DNA from: Solirubrobacteraceae bacterium
Lineage (GTDB): Bacteria; Actinomycetota; Thermoleophilia; Solirubrobacterales; Solirubrobacteraceae
Direction of reading: 5' to 3'
Length of the DNA stretch: 64,000 bases
Assembly: GCA_017882375.1 (NCBI GenBank)
Contig: JADGPP010000010.1
Span: 1 to 64,000 of the forward strand
Position 1 is the first letter of the stretch, and every line of letters starts with the position of its first letter. A model generated the notes under the pieces. The model did not search any database. It was not told where the DNA came from and saw nothing but the letters and a program-made list of their open reading frames with translations. Positions 14,883-23,409 of the stretch are shown here, one piece after another. A program made the position numbers and the translations under genes.

Positions 14883-15986
14883 CTAATTTCCGGGGAACTG
14901 GACCCCGCGAGCAGCCGCAAGGCGCTCGCCCGGCGCTTCCTGCGCTCCGCCGGCGGGGCGCTCTGGCGCCGCCGGCGCGTGCCTGCGCGTCAACGATCCG
15001 GCCGCGCAGGCCGCCCACACCGCGGCCAGCCAGGCCCCGCAGGCGAGGCCGACGTGCACCCACACGAGCTCCGTGGGCAGGTGCGTCTTGTATTGGTCCA
15101 GGCCCACCGCGCCCTGCAGCGCGATCAGCACGCAGAGGACCGTCAGCGAGCGCTGGATGAGCGGCCGCGCCTGTCTGCGCCGCGCCATCCACCAGACGGC
15201 CACGGCGGCGAGGCCGAAGGCGAGCGCGATCTCGCCGTGGCGGTGGATGACGAAGTCCATCGTCCCGCGCCCGCCGAAGTTCAGCCGGTTGATCTTCTGT
15301 CCCGGCGAGCCTCCCGCGTGCGGACCGGCGGCGGTCGCTGCGGTGCCGGCGAAGATCGTCAGGGCGCCGAGGCCGACGAGCCAGCGCAGCGACAGGATCA
15401 GCCTGCGGTCGCGGGCGGGCGCACCGTCAGCGGACGCGCCATTGCCGTTGTGGGCGACCAGGCCCCGCTCACTCCCCGTCGCGGATGTCGCCGCCTCGCC
15501 GTCGTCCACGGCTTCGCCGGCGCGCCACGCCAGCATCGCGGCCGCGAGCAGGATCAGCATCGAAAGCGCGAAGTGGCCCATCACCCAGCCATAGTCCAGC
15601 GCCCCGCGCACGGTGAAGCCGCCGAGCACGGCCTGGCCGATCACGCCGAGCGGCAGCAGCGCGCCAAGCCACATCAGGTCGCGGCGGTAGGGGCGGCGGC
15701 GCAGCGCCAGCAGCCACGCGGCACCGGCGGCGATCGACACCGGCGCGGTGATCATCCGGTTGGAGAACTCGATCACCGCGTGCGCGGTCAGCGGCGGATA
15801 GGCGTTGCCGTAGCACTTCGGCCAGTCCGGGCAGCCCAGGCCCGAGCCGGTCAGCCGCACGGCGGCGCCGCTGAGCACGATCAGCGTCAGCGCGCCCAGC
15901 GCGACATACGCGGTGTAGGCGTACTGCTGCGGCGTGACGGTGTAGCCGTTGGTGCGCGCACGCAGGCGCTGCAGGCGGTCGGACAT
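14883..15986 (-). CDS. ctaA: Haem A synthase (CtaA/COX15 family)
   Basis: An integral membrane protein of 367 residues with about eight transmembrane helices that oxidises haem O to haem A for aa3-type cytochrome oxidase. Candidate haem ligands are His69 (LTAHAVIEFSNR), His138 (VMGHFALSM), His248/250 (FVIHRHGEIAL) and His311 (VWVHVGLA), one set per half of the pseudo-repeat. The extracytoplasmic loop GLGCPDWPKC (Cys52, Cys58) is the Cys pair of actinobacterial and Bacillus CtaA. A hydrophilic loop of about 35 residues in the middle and a Pro/Ala/Arg-rich tail are lineage extras. The gene indicates aerobic respiration. Confidence 0.93.
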   Translation of the reverse strand: MSDRLQRLRARTNGYTVTPQQYAYTAYVALGALTLIVLSGAAVRLTGSGLGCPDWPKCYGNAYPPLTAHAVIEFSNRMITAPVSIAAGAAWLLALRRRPYRRDLMWLGALLPLGVIGQAVLGGFTVRGALDYGWVMGHFALSMLILLAAAMLAWRAGEAVDDGEAATSATGSERGLVAHNGNGASADGAPARDRRLILSLRWLVGLGALTIFAGTAATAAGPHAGGSPGQKINRLNFGGRGTMDFVIHRHGEIALAFGLAAVAVWWMARRRQARPLIQRSLTVLCVLIALQGAVGLDQYKTHLPTELVWVHVGLACGAWLAAVWAACAAGSLTRRHAPAAPERPAGGAQEAPGERLAAARGVQFPGN

Positions 15987-16117
15987 GAGGCTAAGGATGC
16001 CACCGGGTCGAGAGGACGCGCATTGGCGCCAGAGCGGAGCCGTCGAGGATCGATGCGCGTCGCGGCGACCGCTCTAGCGAGACAAGTGGGCAGATGCTTC
16101 GTCGAGCCCTGTTGGCG

Positions 16118-16173
16118 CGTGTCACGGCACGAAGTGTTGCTTGACACGAAACCCCCGCTCATGGGGCTAGATT
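16118..16173 (+). promoter_or_regulatory. Promoter/operator of the MNT-HEPN pair
   Basis: CGTGTCA (16118-16124) and TGACACG (16142-16148) are a perfect 7-bp inverted repeat. TTGACA at 16141-16146 is a perfect -35 consensus lying in the right arm. TAGATT at 16168-16173 is a -10 candidate, with a 21-base spacer that is longer than ideal and itself contains CCCC/GGGG arms. The ATG follows six bases later, so the mRNA may be leaderless. The layout suggests autorepression. Confidence 0.5.
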
Positions 16174-16179
16174 GGTCGC

Positions 16180-16557
16180 ATGACGGTGCTGGCCGAGACA
16201 TCGCTGGCAGCCGATGAGCGGATGCTGATCGAGCGGTTCGTTCAGGAGCTGCGCCTGCGTTTGAAGGATGAGTTGCATGCCGTCTGGCTGTTCGGATCGC
16301 GCGCGCGAGGCGAGTCACGCTTGCAGGATTCCGACGTGGACGTGCTCGTGCTCGTCGATGACGCCACCTGGGACGGGCGGATGCGAGTGCGCCGCATGCT
16401 CGACGATGCCGCCCGCGATCTCGGCATGGATGCTCTGGCGTGGTCATTCTCTGTCCACGTTCACACGCCCGTCTGGTTGGCCCAGCGTCGTGAGATCAGA
16501 TCGTTCTTCATCGCCGAGCTGGACCGCGACAAGGTCGTCCTGGGCGACTGGACGTGA
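16180..16557 (+). CDS. MNT-type nucleotidyltransferase (antitoxin of an MNT-HEPN pair)
   Basis: A 125-residue minimal nucleotidyltransferase. The signature GSRARGESRLQDSDVDVLV places Gly39-Ser40 and Asp52/Asp54 in the GS-x-DxD metal site. In the known MntA/HepT systems the nucleotidyltransferase neutralises the HEPN RNase by AMPylating it; by family analogy that is the expected role. The stop overlaps the next gene by four bases (GTGA), typical of the pair. The upstream inverted repeat over a TTGACA box suggests autoregulation. Confidence 0.85.
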   Translation: MTVLAETSLAADERMLIERFVQELRLRLKDELHAVWLFGSRARGESRLQDSDVDVLVLVDDATWDGRMRVRRMLDDAARDLGMDALAWSFSVHVHTPVWLAQRREIRSFFIAELDRDKVVLGDWT

Positions 16558-16922
16558 GCCCTCGCTCGAGTGAGTTCCTGAAGGCCGCAATACGGCGCTT
16601 GGCCGCGGCCGAAGCGGCCGTCAAGGAGGATCCCTCCACGGCGCTGAGCGCCGCTTACTACGCGATGTTGTACGGAGCCAGAGCGGCGCTCAGCGAGCGC
16701 GACAGTTCAGCCAAGACCCACCGAGGGACGTGGCACGAGTTCCGCAGTGCATTTGTCGAGAGCGGCAAGATCGACGCAGAGCTCGCGGCAGAGGTCCAGA
16801 AGATCCAGCCTGAGCGCGAGCAAGCGGATTACGACGCGTGGTCGGCGCCGATAGAGGAGGCGCAGCGAGCGATCGACCTCGGACACCGTTTTCTCGCGGC
16901 GATCGAAGCGATGTTCGCCTGA
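16554..16922 (+). CDS. HEPN-domain protein (UPF0332-like putative RNase toxin)
   Basis: A 122-residue all-helical protein with the HEPN pattern STALSAAYYAMLYGARAAL, then RDSSAKTH with Arg49-x6-His56 (the R-x4-6-H catalytic motif of HEPN RNases), then WHEFRSAFVESGKI and PEREQADYDAW. These match UPF0332/HEPN proteins. It starts at a GTG that overlaps the nucleotidyltransferase stop. Both catalytic residues are retained, so it should be an active RNase unless neutralised. Conserved pairs like this act in plasmid maintenance or phage defence; which applies here is not known. Confidence 0.82.
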   Translation: MSPRSSEFLKAAIRRLAAAEAAVKEDPSTALSAAYYAMLYGARAALSERDSSAKTHRGTWHEFRSAFVESGKIDAELAAEVQKIQPEREQADYDAWSAPIEEAQRAIDLGHRFLAAIEAMFA

Positions 16923-16927
16923 GCGCG

Positions 16928-16963
16928 TTCTCGCCGCCGGCTCCGGTCCCGGCGCAGCGAGAG
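16928..16963. terminator. Hairpin between convergent HEPN and epimerase genes
   Basis: TCTCGC (16929-16934) pairs with GCGAGA (16957-16962), and an inner CGCCG/CGGCG stem extends the structure. It lies in the 51-base gap between two convergent stop codons, so it may serve both strands. Confidence 0.45.
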
Positions 16964-16973
16964 CCACGGCGCG

Positions 16974-18050
16974 TCAGTCGCCGGCCAGCCAGCGCTCAGC
17001 ATTCTGCTCGTAGGTCTCGCGCAGGATGTCCTCCAGGCTGCAGGTCAGGCTCCAGCCGGGATAGTCGCGCGCGAATGGGCGCAGGTCGCTGATCCACCAG
17101 CGATGGTCGCCGAGCCGGTGCTGCTCGCTGAGCGTCCAGTCAAGCTCGCGCCCGGCGATCCTCTGGCAGAGCTCGATCGCCTCGAGCATCGAGCAGTTGC
17201 ACAAGCGCCCGCCGCCGATGTTGTAGACGGCGCCACCGGCGCGCGGCGCAGCGTGGAAGGCCGCGAAGGCAGCCACGAGGTCAGCCGAGTGGATGTTGTC
17301 GCGCACCTGCTTGGCGCCGTAGCCGAAGACCGTGTACGGCTCGCCCGTGACCGTCGCGCGCATCAGGTAGGAGAGAAAGCCGTGCAGCATCGTCCCGGCG
17401 TGATTTGGCCCGGTCAAGCAGCCGCCGCGAAAGCAGACCGTCGGCAGGCCGAAGTAGCGCCCGTACTCCTGCACGAGCAGGTCGGCCGCCGCCTTGGAGA
17501 CGCCGAACAGCGAATGCGTGCTGCGGTCGATCGACATCGACGTGTCGATGCCCTGAAAGTAGACGTGATCCTCTCCCAGCTCCAGGCGCTGCTCGAGCTC
17601 CACCAGCGGCAGCGAGTTGGGCGTGTCGCCGTAGACCTTGTTCGTCGAGCAGAACACGAACGTCGCGCCGTCGGCGTGGCAGCGCGTCGCCTCCAGCAGG
17701 TTGAGCGTGCCTAGCGCGTTGACCTCGAAGTCCGTGTGCGGGTCAGACGCCGCCCAGTCGTGCGACGGCTGGGCGGCGGTGTGGATGACCAGCTCGATCT
17801 GACCGGCGCGCTGCGCGAACACGCGCTCGACGCCGTCGCGGTCGCGGATATCGGTCGCCAGCGACACGAACGCGTCGGGAAAGCGCGCGAGCAGCGCGTC
17901 GGTCATATGCGCAGTCGACGCCTGCGCGCCGAAGAAGCGCGCGCGCATGTCGTTCTCCAGGCCGACGACGTCAAAGCCGAGCTCGACAAGGCGCGCGACC
18001 GACTCCGAGCCGATCAGCCCCCCCGAGCCTGTGACTATCGCCGTGGGCAT
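16974..18050 (-). CDS. NAD-dependent sugar epimerase/dehydratase (CDP-paratose 2-epimerase-like)
   Basis: A 358-residue extended short-chain dehydrogenase with the Rossmann motif GSGGLIG (8-14) and STNKVYGD near 135-142. The catalytic region reads HSLFGVSK, so Phe182 stands where the usual Tyr of YxxxK would be while Lys186 is kept. [19 protein letters not shown] and [18 protein letters not shown] match the CDP-paratose/tyvelose epimerase-like branch, and I believe LFGxSK is found in other members of this sub-branch. Probable role is interconversion of a nucleotide sugar for the glycan cluster that starts here. The substrate cannot be deduced. Confidence 0.85.
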   Translation of the reverse strand: MPTAIVTGSGGLIGSESVARLVELGFDVVGLENDMRARFFGAQASTAHMTDALLARFPDAFVSLATDIRDRDGVERVFAQRAGQIELVIHTAAQPSHDWAASDPHTDFEVNALGTLNLLEATRCHADGATFVFCSTNKVYGDTPNSLPLVELEQRLELGEDHVYFQGIDTSMSIDRSTHSLFGVSKAAADLLVQEYGRYFGLPTVCFRGGCLTGPNHAGTMLHGFLSYLMRATVTGEPYTVFGYGAKQVRDNIHSADLVAAFAAFHAAPRAGGAVYNIGGGRLCNCSMLEAIELCQRIAGRELDWTLSEQHRLGDHRWWISDLRPFARDYPGWSLTCSLEDILRETYEQNAERWLAGD

Positions 18051-18081
18051 GCAGGCCGTCGCGTCGCGGTCGCCGCCGGGC

Positions 18082-18654
18082 TCACGCGCCGGCGTAGACG
18101 AACGGAAGCTCGTCCTTCAGGTCGCGCAGTTGCGGCGCCGCGGCGTCGCGCTCGGAGACGATCAGCTCGTCCTCGGGCAGCGGCCACTGGATGCCCACGT
18201 CGGGGTCGTTGAAGGCGATGCCGCGCTCGAGCTCGGAGTCGTAGTAGGCCGTCTGCTTGTAGATCACGTCGGCGACGTCGCTGAGCACGCAGAAGCCATG
18301 GGCGAAGCCCACCGGCACGTACAGCTCGCGCATGCTCTCGTCGTCCAGCTCCACCCCGTCCCACCGTCCATAGGTCGGCGACTGGCGACGGAGATCCACG
18401 GCGACGTCGAGGATCCGCCCGCGCGAGCAGCGCACGAGCTTTGCCACGCCGGCCCCCAGTTGGAAGTGCATGCCGCGCAGCACACCGCGCGAGGAGCGCG
18501 AGTGGTTGTCCTGGACGAAGCGCTCGTCGTCGCCAATGCCCAGCTGCTCGTGCCACTGGCTGCGATAGGTCTCACAGAAGAAGCCGCGCTCGTCGCCAAA
18601 GGCCGCGGGCTCGATCGCCACTAGCCCGTCGAGACGGGTCGGAAGGACGCGCAT
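18082..18654 (-). CDS. rfbC: dTDP-4-dehydrorhamnose 3,5-epimerase (RmlC family)
   Basis: A 190-residue cupin-fold sugar epimerase. [10 protein letters not shown] gives catalytic His63, [10 protein letters not shown] gives Asp83, and [18 protein letters not shown] near 133-150 carries the active-site Tyr region. It converts dTDP-4-keto-6-deoxyglucose to the L-rhamnose precursor, or a related epimerisation. The partners RmlA, RmlB and RmlD are not in the window, so the pathway must be completed elsewhere. It lies 31 bases upstream of the preceding epimerase gene on the same strand and probably shares its transcript. Confidence 0.93.
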   Translation of the reverse strand: MRVLPTRLDGLVAIEPAAFGDERGFFCETYRSQWHEQLGIGDDERFVQDNHSRSSRGVLRGMHFQLGAGVAKLVRCSRGRILDVAVDLRRQSPTYGRWDGVELDDESMRELYVPVGFAHGFCVLSDVADVIYKQTAYYDSELERGIAFNDPDVGIQWPLPEDELIVSERDAAAPQLRDLKDELPFVYAGA

Positions 18655-18679
18655 AGGCGCAAGAGGGTACCCGCTTGCC

Positions 18680-18685
18680 TATATT
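18680..18685 (+). promoter_or_regulatory. Candidate -10 box of the phosphopantetheinyl transferase gene
   Basis: TATATT lies ten bases before the ATG at 18695 in the 40-base divergent gap after rfbC. A good -35 was not evident, and part of it would lie inside the rfbC start region. The short distance implies a near-leaderless mRNA. Confidence 0.35.
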
Positions 18686-18694
18686 CGCCCGACG

Positions 18695-19450
18695 ATGAGC
18701 GCGCCCTCGCCCGCCGGTTGCCCCACGCCCGCCGGCGGCGAGCGCCGCTGGATGGCCGGATCGCTCGAGCCGCGGCTCGCCGGCTCCGAGGCGCACGTGT
18801 GGCGAGTGGACCTGACGGTGGTCGGCGACGACATCGCGCGCTCGCTCAGCGGCGATGAGACCGCACGCGCGGCGCGCATCGTCGGCCAACGCCAGCGCCA
18901 GCGCCGGCTGTGGGCTCGATCGCGCGGCGTGCTCAGAGCGCTGCTCGGCCGCTACCTGCGCGAGGATGCGACGGCGATCGAGCTCGCCGTCGGCGCGCAC
19001 GGCAAGCCCGAGCTGACGAGCGCCGCCGACAGTCCGCGCAAGCTGTTCTTCAACCTCTCCCATTCACAGCACCTCGCGCTGTACGCGTTCACCGCGACGG
19101 GCGCGATCGGCGTCGACGTGCAGGTCGCAGATGACGCGAACACCGGCCGAGGCACCGACCACGTCGCGCTCGCCAGGCGCACGTTCGGCGACGTCGAGGC
19201 TCGCCGCCTGGATGCGCTGGAGCCCACAGCACGCGAACGCGAGTTTCTGCGCCTGTGGACTCGCCACGAGGCCGAGCTCAAGCGCCGCGGAACCGGCATC
19301 GGCATCGGCGTTGCGACGGCCGGCGCGCAGGTCGCCGCAGAAGCACGCGCCGCGCCGTGGATCGTCGAGCTGGACGTCGGCACGGGAGCCGCCGCGGCTG
19401 TCGCAGTCGCGCCCGCGATGAGCGATCTGCGGCTCTGGGACTGGCGCTAG
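18695..19450 (+). CDS. 4'-phosphopantetheinyl transferase (Sfp type)
   Basis: A 251-residue enzyme that attaches phosphopantetheine from CoA to Ser of carrier proteins. Motifs are GAHGKPEL, FFNLSHSQHLAL, IGVDVQ (the Mg-binding GVDxx motif) and FLRLWTRHEAELKRRGTG (the W-x-x-KEA-like helix, here WTRHEAELKR). No acyl-carrier, NRPS or PKS gene is visible in the window, so its target is encoded elsewhere. It is divergent from rfbC and convergent with the secreted protein gene with a four-base overlap. The Glu/Asp metal site seems complete, so it is probably active. Confidence 0.88.
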   Translation: MSAPSPAGCPTPAGGERRWMAGSLEPRLAGSEAHVWRVDLTVVGDDIARSLSGDETARAARIVGQRQRQRRLWARSRGVLRALLGRYLREDATAIELAVGAHGKPELTSAADSPRKLFFNLSHSQHLALYAFTATGAIGVDVQVADDANTGRGTDHVALARRTFGDVEARRLDALEPTAREREFLRLWTRHEAELKRRGTGIGIGVATAGAQVAAEARAAPWIVELDVGTGAAAAVAVAPAMSDLRLWDWR

Positions 19451-20616
19451 AGGATCTTGATCGTGATTCGCTGGGTGATCGTCTTGCCGTTGACGACGGC
19501 TGTGAGTGTCGTCGAGACGCCGTGTTTGGCACGGATCTTCTGGACCAGCTTGGACTTGACGCGGATCGGCAGGTGCACGGTCTTGTTCGGCTGCAGGCTG
19601 AAGCCGACGCGGCCGTAGGTTTCTTCTCGACCGTAGGTCGAGGTGTCTGCAGCGTTTGAGCTCAGCGTCGCCACGCCGTTGCACGGGGTCACGCGGCAGA
19701 ACATCGCGACGGCGACGATCCGGCTGTGGTTGACGCCGTCGGTCTGCGGGCTGACGCGGATCGGTGCGAGCGCAGGTGGCAGGCCGCCCTTGCCGCCGGG
19801 GCAGATGTGCGTGGCATCGCCGTCGGTGGCGAGCGTGACGCGCATCAGCAGTTCCTCGTTGCGGTTGACGGCGAAGCCGTCGTTTGCAGAGGTCACCGCC
19901 GGAGAGAGCAGCGCGCCATTGCCGGTGCCCTGATCCTTGATGAAGGAGTCGGTCGTCGCCCCGGTCACGGCGCCGAGGATCTGGTAGGGCACGCCGCTGC
20001 GATAGATGTTCGGGACGTATCCCCCGCTGTCGTTGAGGCCGACGTAGTCGCCGGCGCTCACGCACAGGTTGATCGGCAGGAAGGTCGTCACGGTCGACGC
20101 ACCCGCGCCGTTTTCGCCGCACACGGGAAGGTCGAACCCCTCCGAGGTGATGTTGACCTTCGCGCCGCCGTCCGGTAGCGGCGAGAGGTCCTGGAAGTGG
20201 ACGGTCGTCAGCGGCAGCGGGCCGTTGGTCGCGCGCTGGGCGCAGCCCTCGACCTCGATCTTCGCGGCCTGACCGGTGGCGGGCACGAGCGTTTCGCCGC
20301 CGGCCTGTGAGAAGTTCCAAAGCGCCGTGTCGGCGCCGTAGTGGAAGGTGTGGAAGACCCCATTGGGGGCGTCCGGGCTGGGCGGAACCTGCGTATAGGT
20401 CCCGGGATAGCTGAGGTTCTCGGAAGTATTCAGCGTGGCGGAGACCGACAGTGGGCTGCCGATCGTCGTGACCTTCGCCTGGCTGGCGGCGGGGGCGAGA
20501 ACCGTCAGGAGCGCGGCGAGCGCGCCGACGAGCAGCAGCCGGCGAGTCTTTCGCGGGGTCGATGCCGAGGGACGCGACGTGGGCGTGAGGGGAGTAGTTG
20601 GCATCGCGTCTGTCAT
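19447..20616 (-). CDS. Secreted protein of unknown function with Ig-like C-terminal segment
   Basis: A 389-residue protein with a clear Sec signal near residues 24-47 (RKTRRLLLVGALAALLTVLAPAASQAK). The mature part is beta-rich, contains several Cys (such as VCGENGAG, HICPGGKGG, FCRVTPCNGVA) likely to form disulfides, and ends with LPIRVKSKLVQKIRAKHGVS and a strand-rich tail (VVNGKTITQRITIKI). That end resembles the short conserved C-terminal modules of many secreted soil-actinobacterial proteins. No enzymatic motif is visible. A surface or matrix role is possible. Four bases overlap the convergent upstream-strand gene end. Confidence 0.8.
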   Translation of the reverse strand: MTDAMPTTPLTPTSRPSASTPRKTRRLLLVGALAALLTVLAPAASQAKVTTIGSPLSVSATLNTSENLSYPGTYTQVPPSPDAPNGVFHTFHYGADTALWNFSQAGGETLVPATGQAAKIEVEGCAQRATNGPLPLTTVHFQDLSPLPDGGAKVNITSEGFDLPVCGENGAGASTVTTFLPINLCVSAGDYVGLNDSGGYVPNIYRSGVPYQILGAVTGATTDSFIKDQGTGNGALLSPAVTSANDGFAVNRNEELLMRVTLATDGDATHICPGGKGGLPPALAPIRVSPQTDGVNHSRIVAVAMFCRVTPCNGVATLSSNAADTSTYGREETYGRVGFSLQPNKTVHLPIRVKSKLVQKIRAKHGVSTTLTAVVNGKTITQRITIKIL

Positions 20617-20706
20617 CGGCTATTCCCCCGCCGCCGCTGAGAGAAACGAGCTTAGACGGACGTATGAGCCGAGCGACAGTCGCCCCGCGGGCAAGTGCGC
20701 CACCGA

Positions 20707-21825
20707 CTAGGCCCGCGTCAGCACAGCGCGGATGCGGGAGATCTCGATGTCACTCAGGTCGTTCGCAAGCGGCATGGACAGCATCCGCTCAGCGAGATCG
20801 CGCGTGACGGCCAGGTCGTCCAATGCCTCATAACGACTGAGAGCGCGCATCGCGTGCAGCGGCTCGTGATAAGTGCGCAACTCGACCCGCGCCGAGCGGG
20901 CGAGATCGAGGGCCTCATCACGCACGGCCGCGCTGGAAGCAAGCGCCGGGATGAACTGCCACGCCGAGCTCTCACATCCCGCTTGGAACTCGAAACCATG
21001 CTCGACGAGCCCCTCTCGGAGCGCCTCCGATCGCTGCTCACGAGCTGCGAGCACTTCCTTGAAGTCGTCGAGCGCCGCCAGCGCCGTGGCCGCGTGTATC
21101 TCGCTCATCTTTGCGTTCAGGCCGGGGGCATCGACAAGGGCACGCCGCGCGTCGAGGCCGAACTTCGTCTGGCGGCCGATACGCTCGCTCAGCGCCTCGT
21201 CGGCGGCGAACACGGCTCCGCCCTCGCCGATCGCGAAGGGCTTGGTCGCGTGAAACGAGAAGACCTCGGCCACACCCTGCCCTCCCAGGGGCCGATTCCG
21301 GTCGTCGAGAGAGCCGAAGCCCGCTGCCGAATCGACGATCAACGGTACCTCGTAGCGGCGACACGCCTGTTCCCACGCAGCCGTCACCCGACTTGGCGGA
21401 GCGCAGCCGAACGTCGAGCAGGCGAGCACGCCAGCGACTCGATCGCCGCGCTCGGCGAGGGCCTCCGCGAGCAGCCCGGGATCGAGGTGCCAATGGTCCC
21501 GTGCCACATCCATGAACGCCGGAACCAGCCCGGCCCACAGGATCGCGCTGACTGAGGCAATGTAGGTGAACGACGGAACGATCACCTCTCGACGCTCGCC
21601 GTCCTGGCCCAAGGCGGCGCGCAGCGCAACCATCAGCCCCAGCGTGCCACTGCTGACCGTCGTGCAGTGAAGGGATCCGCCGACATACGCGGCGAGCCGA
21701 TCGCCTAGCAGACGCACGCACGGGCCTTCGTTGGAGAACCAGTGGGCGTCGCGCGCGAGAGCGAAGTAGCGCTCGACGCGATCGGCAGGAGGAAGCCGCG
21801 GACGCTGAAACGGGACCCAGTCCAT
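20707..21825 (-). CDS. DegT/DnrJ/EryC1/StrS-family PLP aminotransferase
   Basis: A 372-residue sugar aminotransferase that moves an amino group (usually from Glu) onto a keto nucleotide sugar. The PLP lysine is Lys195 in EVFSFHATKPFAIGEGG. The aspartate that contacts the pyridine ring is in LIVDSAAGFGS (Asp165), and TVSSGTLGLMVALRA near 56-70 is the phosphate-binding segment. The neighbour on the other strand is a hexapeptide acyltransferase, a common partner that N-acylates the new amino sugar. Likely product is an amino sugar for the surface glycan. Confidence 0.9.
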   Translation of the reverse strand: MDWVPFQRPRLPPADRVERYFALARDAHWFSNEGPCVRLLGDRLAAYVGGSLHCTTVSSGTLGLMVALRAALGQDGERREVIVPSFTYIASVSAILWAGLVPAFMDVARDHWHLDPGLLAEALAERGDRVAGVLACSTFGCAPPSRVTAAWEQACRRYEVPLIVDSAAGFGSLDDRNRPLGGQGVAEVFSFHATKPFAIGEGGAVFAADEALSERIGRQTKFGLDARRALVDAPGLNAKMSEIHAATALAALDDFKEVLAAREQRSEALREGLVEHGFEFQAGCESSAWQFIPALASSAAVRDEALDLARSARVELRTYHEPLHAMRALSRYEALDDLAVTRDLAERMLSMPLANDLSDIEISRIRAVLTRA

Positions 21826-21893
21826 CGCCCCATCATGAAGGAACCCCGATCTACGTGATGGCGTACCTCGCCGCTCGATTACACTGCCAGCCG

Positions 21894-22448
21894 ATGCCCC
21901 TGATCGACATTCATGCGGCAGGCTTCTCCGCCGCTGGCAAAGACATCCGAATCTTTGACCTGACCCGAATCACGGCTCCAGAGAAGATCTCGTTGGGCAG
22001 CCACATCGTCGTAGACGATTTCGTCTTCTTGCAGGGCGGCCGTGGCCTCGTGATCGGCAACTACGTGCATGTTGCCTCCTTCGCGAGCATCTCCGGGGGC
22101 GGAGAGGGAGTGGTGGGAGCATTCACCGGGATCGCTTCTGGCGCGCGAGTGTTGACAGGCACCGACCTCGCCGACGGATCGGGGCTGATCGGTCCAAGCA
22201 TCCCATCCGAGCTTCGCGCGATCGAGCGACGTCGCACCGAGCTCGGCAGACACGTGTTCATCGGCGCGAACGCCGTCGTGCTCGCCGGTTTGACGGTCGG
22301 CACAGGGGCGGTAGTCGGCGCCGGGGCCGTGGTGACTCAAGAGGTCGAGCCGTGGACAATCAACATCGGCTGCCCTGCCCGGCCGGTCAAGAGCCGCCCC
22401 TCCAAGACGATCCTTGAGTCGGCGCGCCGCCTGGGTGTCGAGGATTGA
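21894..22448 (+). CDS. Hexapeptide-repeat (left-handed beta-helix) acyltransferase
   Basis: The 184-residue version starting at ATG 21894 (MPLIDIHAAGF) is preferred; an upstream in-frame start at 21855 would add 13 residues lacking family resemblance. The chain shows hexapeptide periodicity (ISLGSHIVV, LVIGNYVHV, VFIGANAVV, LTVGTGAVV, GAGAVVTQEVEPWT) and ends with the usual NIGCPARPVKSRPS. It probably transfers an acetyl or acyl group from a CoA donor onto the amino sugar made by the adjacent DegT enzyme. The stop overlaps the following glycosyltransferase start (TGATG), so the two are co-translated. Confidence 0.85.
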   Translation: MPLIDIHAAGFSAAGKDIRIFDLTRITAPEKISLGSHIVVDDFVFLQGGRGLVIGNYVHVASFASISGGGEGVVGAFTGIASGARVLTGTDLADGSGLIGPSIPSELRAIERRRTELGRHVFIGANAVVLAGLTVGTGAVVGAGAVVTQEVEPWTINIGCPARPVKSRPSKTILESARRLGVED

Positions 22449-23392
22449 TGCTCGCCAAGCACCAGAAGCAGCTCAATGATCGACTGGCCGGCATCGAGGC
22501 GAAGATCGATGGCTTGGCCGCCCGGCTCGACGCTTCGCAGCCGGACGCCACCAATGTCACCACAGAGCTCGCAGAGGCCCGCAACGAGTCACTCGAGGGT
22601 CGCCGCGAGGTCATTCAGCGACTCACTCACGTCCAAGACATTCTGCAGCTGCTATACGACCGCGAGCCCGAGATGCGTGAGCGGCTTCGCGCGTTGCGTA
22701 ACCAAGCAAAATACCAACGAGCCTTCGCCGAGAGCGAACCACTCGTCTCCGTCGTGATTCCCACCTACGACCGCGGCGAGCTGTTGCTCAACCGGGCAAT
22801 TCCCTCAGTGTTCGCGCAGAGCTACAAGAATGTGGAGATCGTCGTCGTGGGAGACAGCGCGCCGGACGACACCGGGCGATGGATAGCCGAGCTCAACGAC
22901 CCACGAATCATCTACCGCAATTTGTCCTACCGCGGCCCATACCCGCTCGACTCTCGCGATCTCTGGCACGTTGCCGGTATTCCTCCCCGCAACCTCGGCA
23001 TGACGCTCGCCCGGGGAAGCTGGATAGCTCCGCTTGACGATGACGACGCCTTTCACCAGCACCACGTCGCCAATCTGCTCGAGATGGCCAAACGTGGACA
23101 ACACGAGGTCGCCTACGGGGTCTTGCGCTGTCTGATGAACGACGGCAGCGAGTTTCCGCTCGGCAGATATCCACCAGAAATCGGGCACTTTGGCTGGCAG
23201 TCCGCAGTATTTCACGCGGGACTTCGTTTCTTTGAGATGGAGCTGGCCGACGCGCTGTTCTTCTCCCCCGCGGACTGGTCGCTGTGCCGGCGTATGCTCC
23301 GCGCGGGTGTGCGTTTCGGCATGCTGAACGAGCTCGTCACCGACCACTACGAGTCACGCTTTGCCCCAAGTTTCGATCAGAACGACGAGTGA
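22448..23392 (+). CDS. GT2 glycosyltransferase with N-terminal coiled coil
   Basis: Residues 1-90 are helical with heptad-like Leu/Ile spacing (NDRLAGIEAKIDGLAARLD, then VIQRLTHVQDILQLLYDRE), probably a coiled coil for oligomerisation. From about residue 98 a GT2 fold starts: PLVSVVIPTYDRGELLLNRA, then IAPLDDDDAF with the DxD-type metal site. The C-terminal part has no transmembrane helix, so it is likely cytoplasmic or membrane-associated through partners. The donor and acceptor sugars are unknown. It is translationally coupled to the acyltransferase. Confidence 0.87.
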   Translation: MLAKHQKQLNDRLAGIEAKIDGLAARLDASQPDATNVTTELAEARNESLEGRREVIQRLTHVQDILQLLYDREPEMRERLRALRNQAKYQRAFAESEPLVSVVIPTYDRGELLLNRAIPSVFAQSYKNVEIVVVGDSAPDDTGRWIAELNDPRIIYRNLSYRGPYPLDSRDLWHVAGIPPRNLGMTLARGSWIAPLDDDDAFHQHHVANLLEMAKRGQHEVAYGVLRCLMNDGSEFPLGRYPPEIGHFGWQSAVFHAGLRFFEMELADALFFSPADWSLCRRMLRAGVRFGMLNELVTDHYESRFAPSFDQNDE

Positions 23393-23409
23393 AGTCGGGT
23401 GATGAGCGT

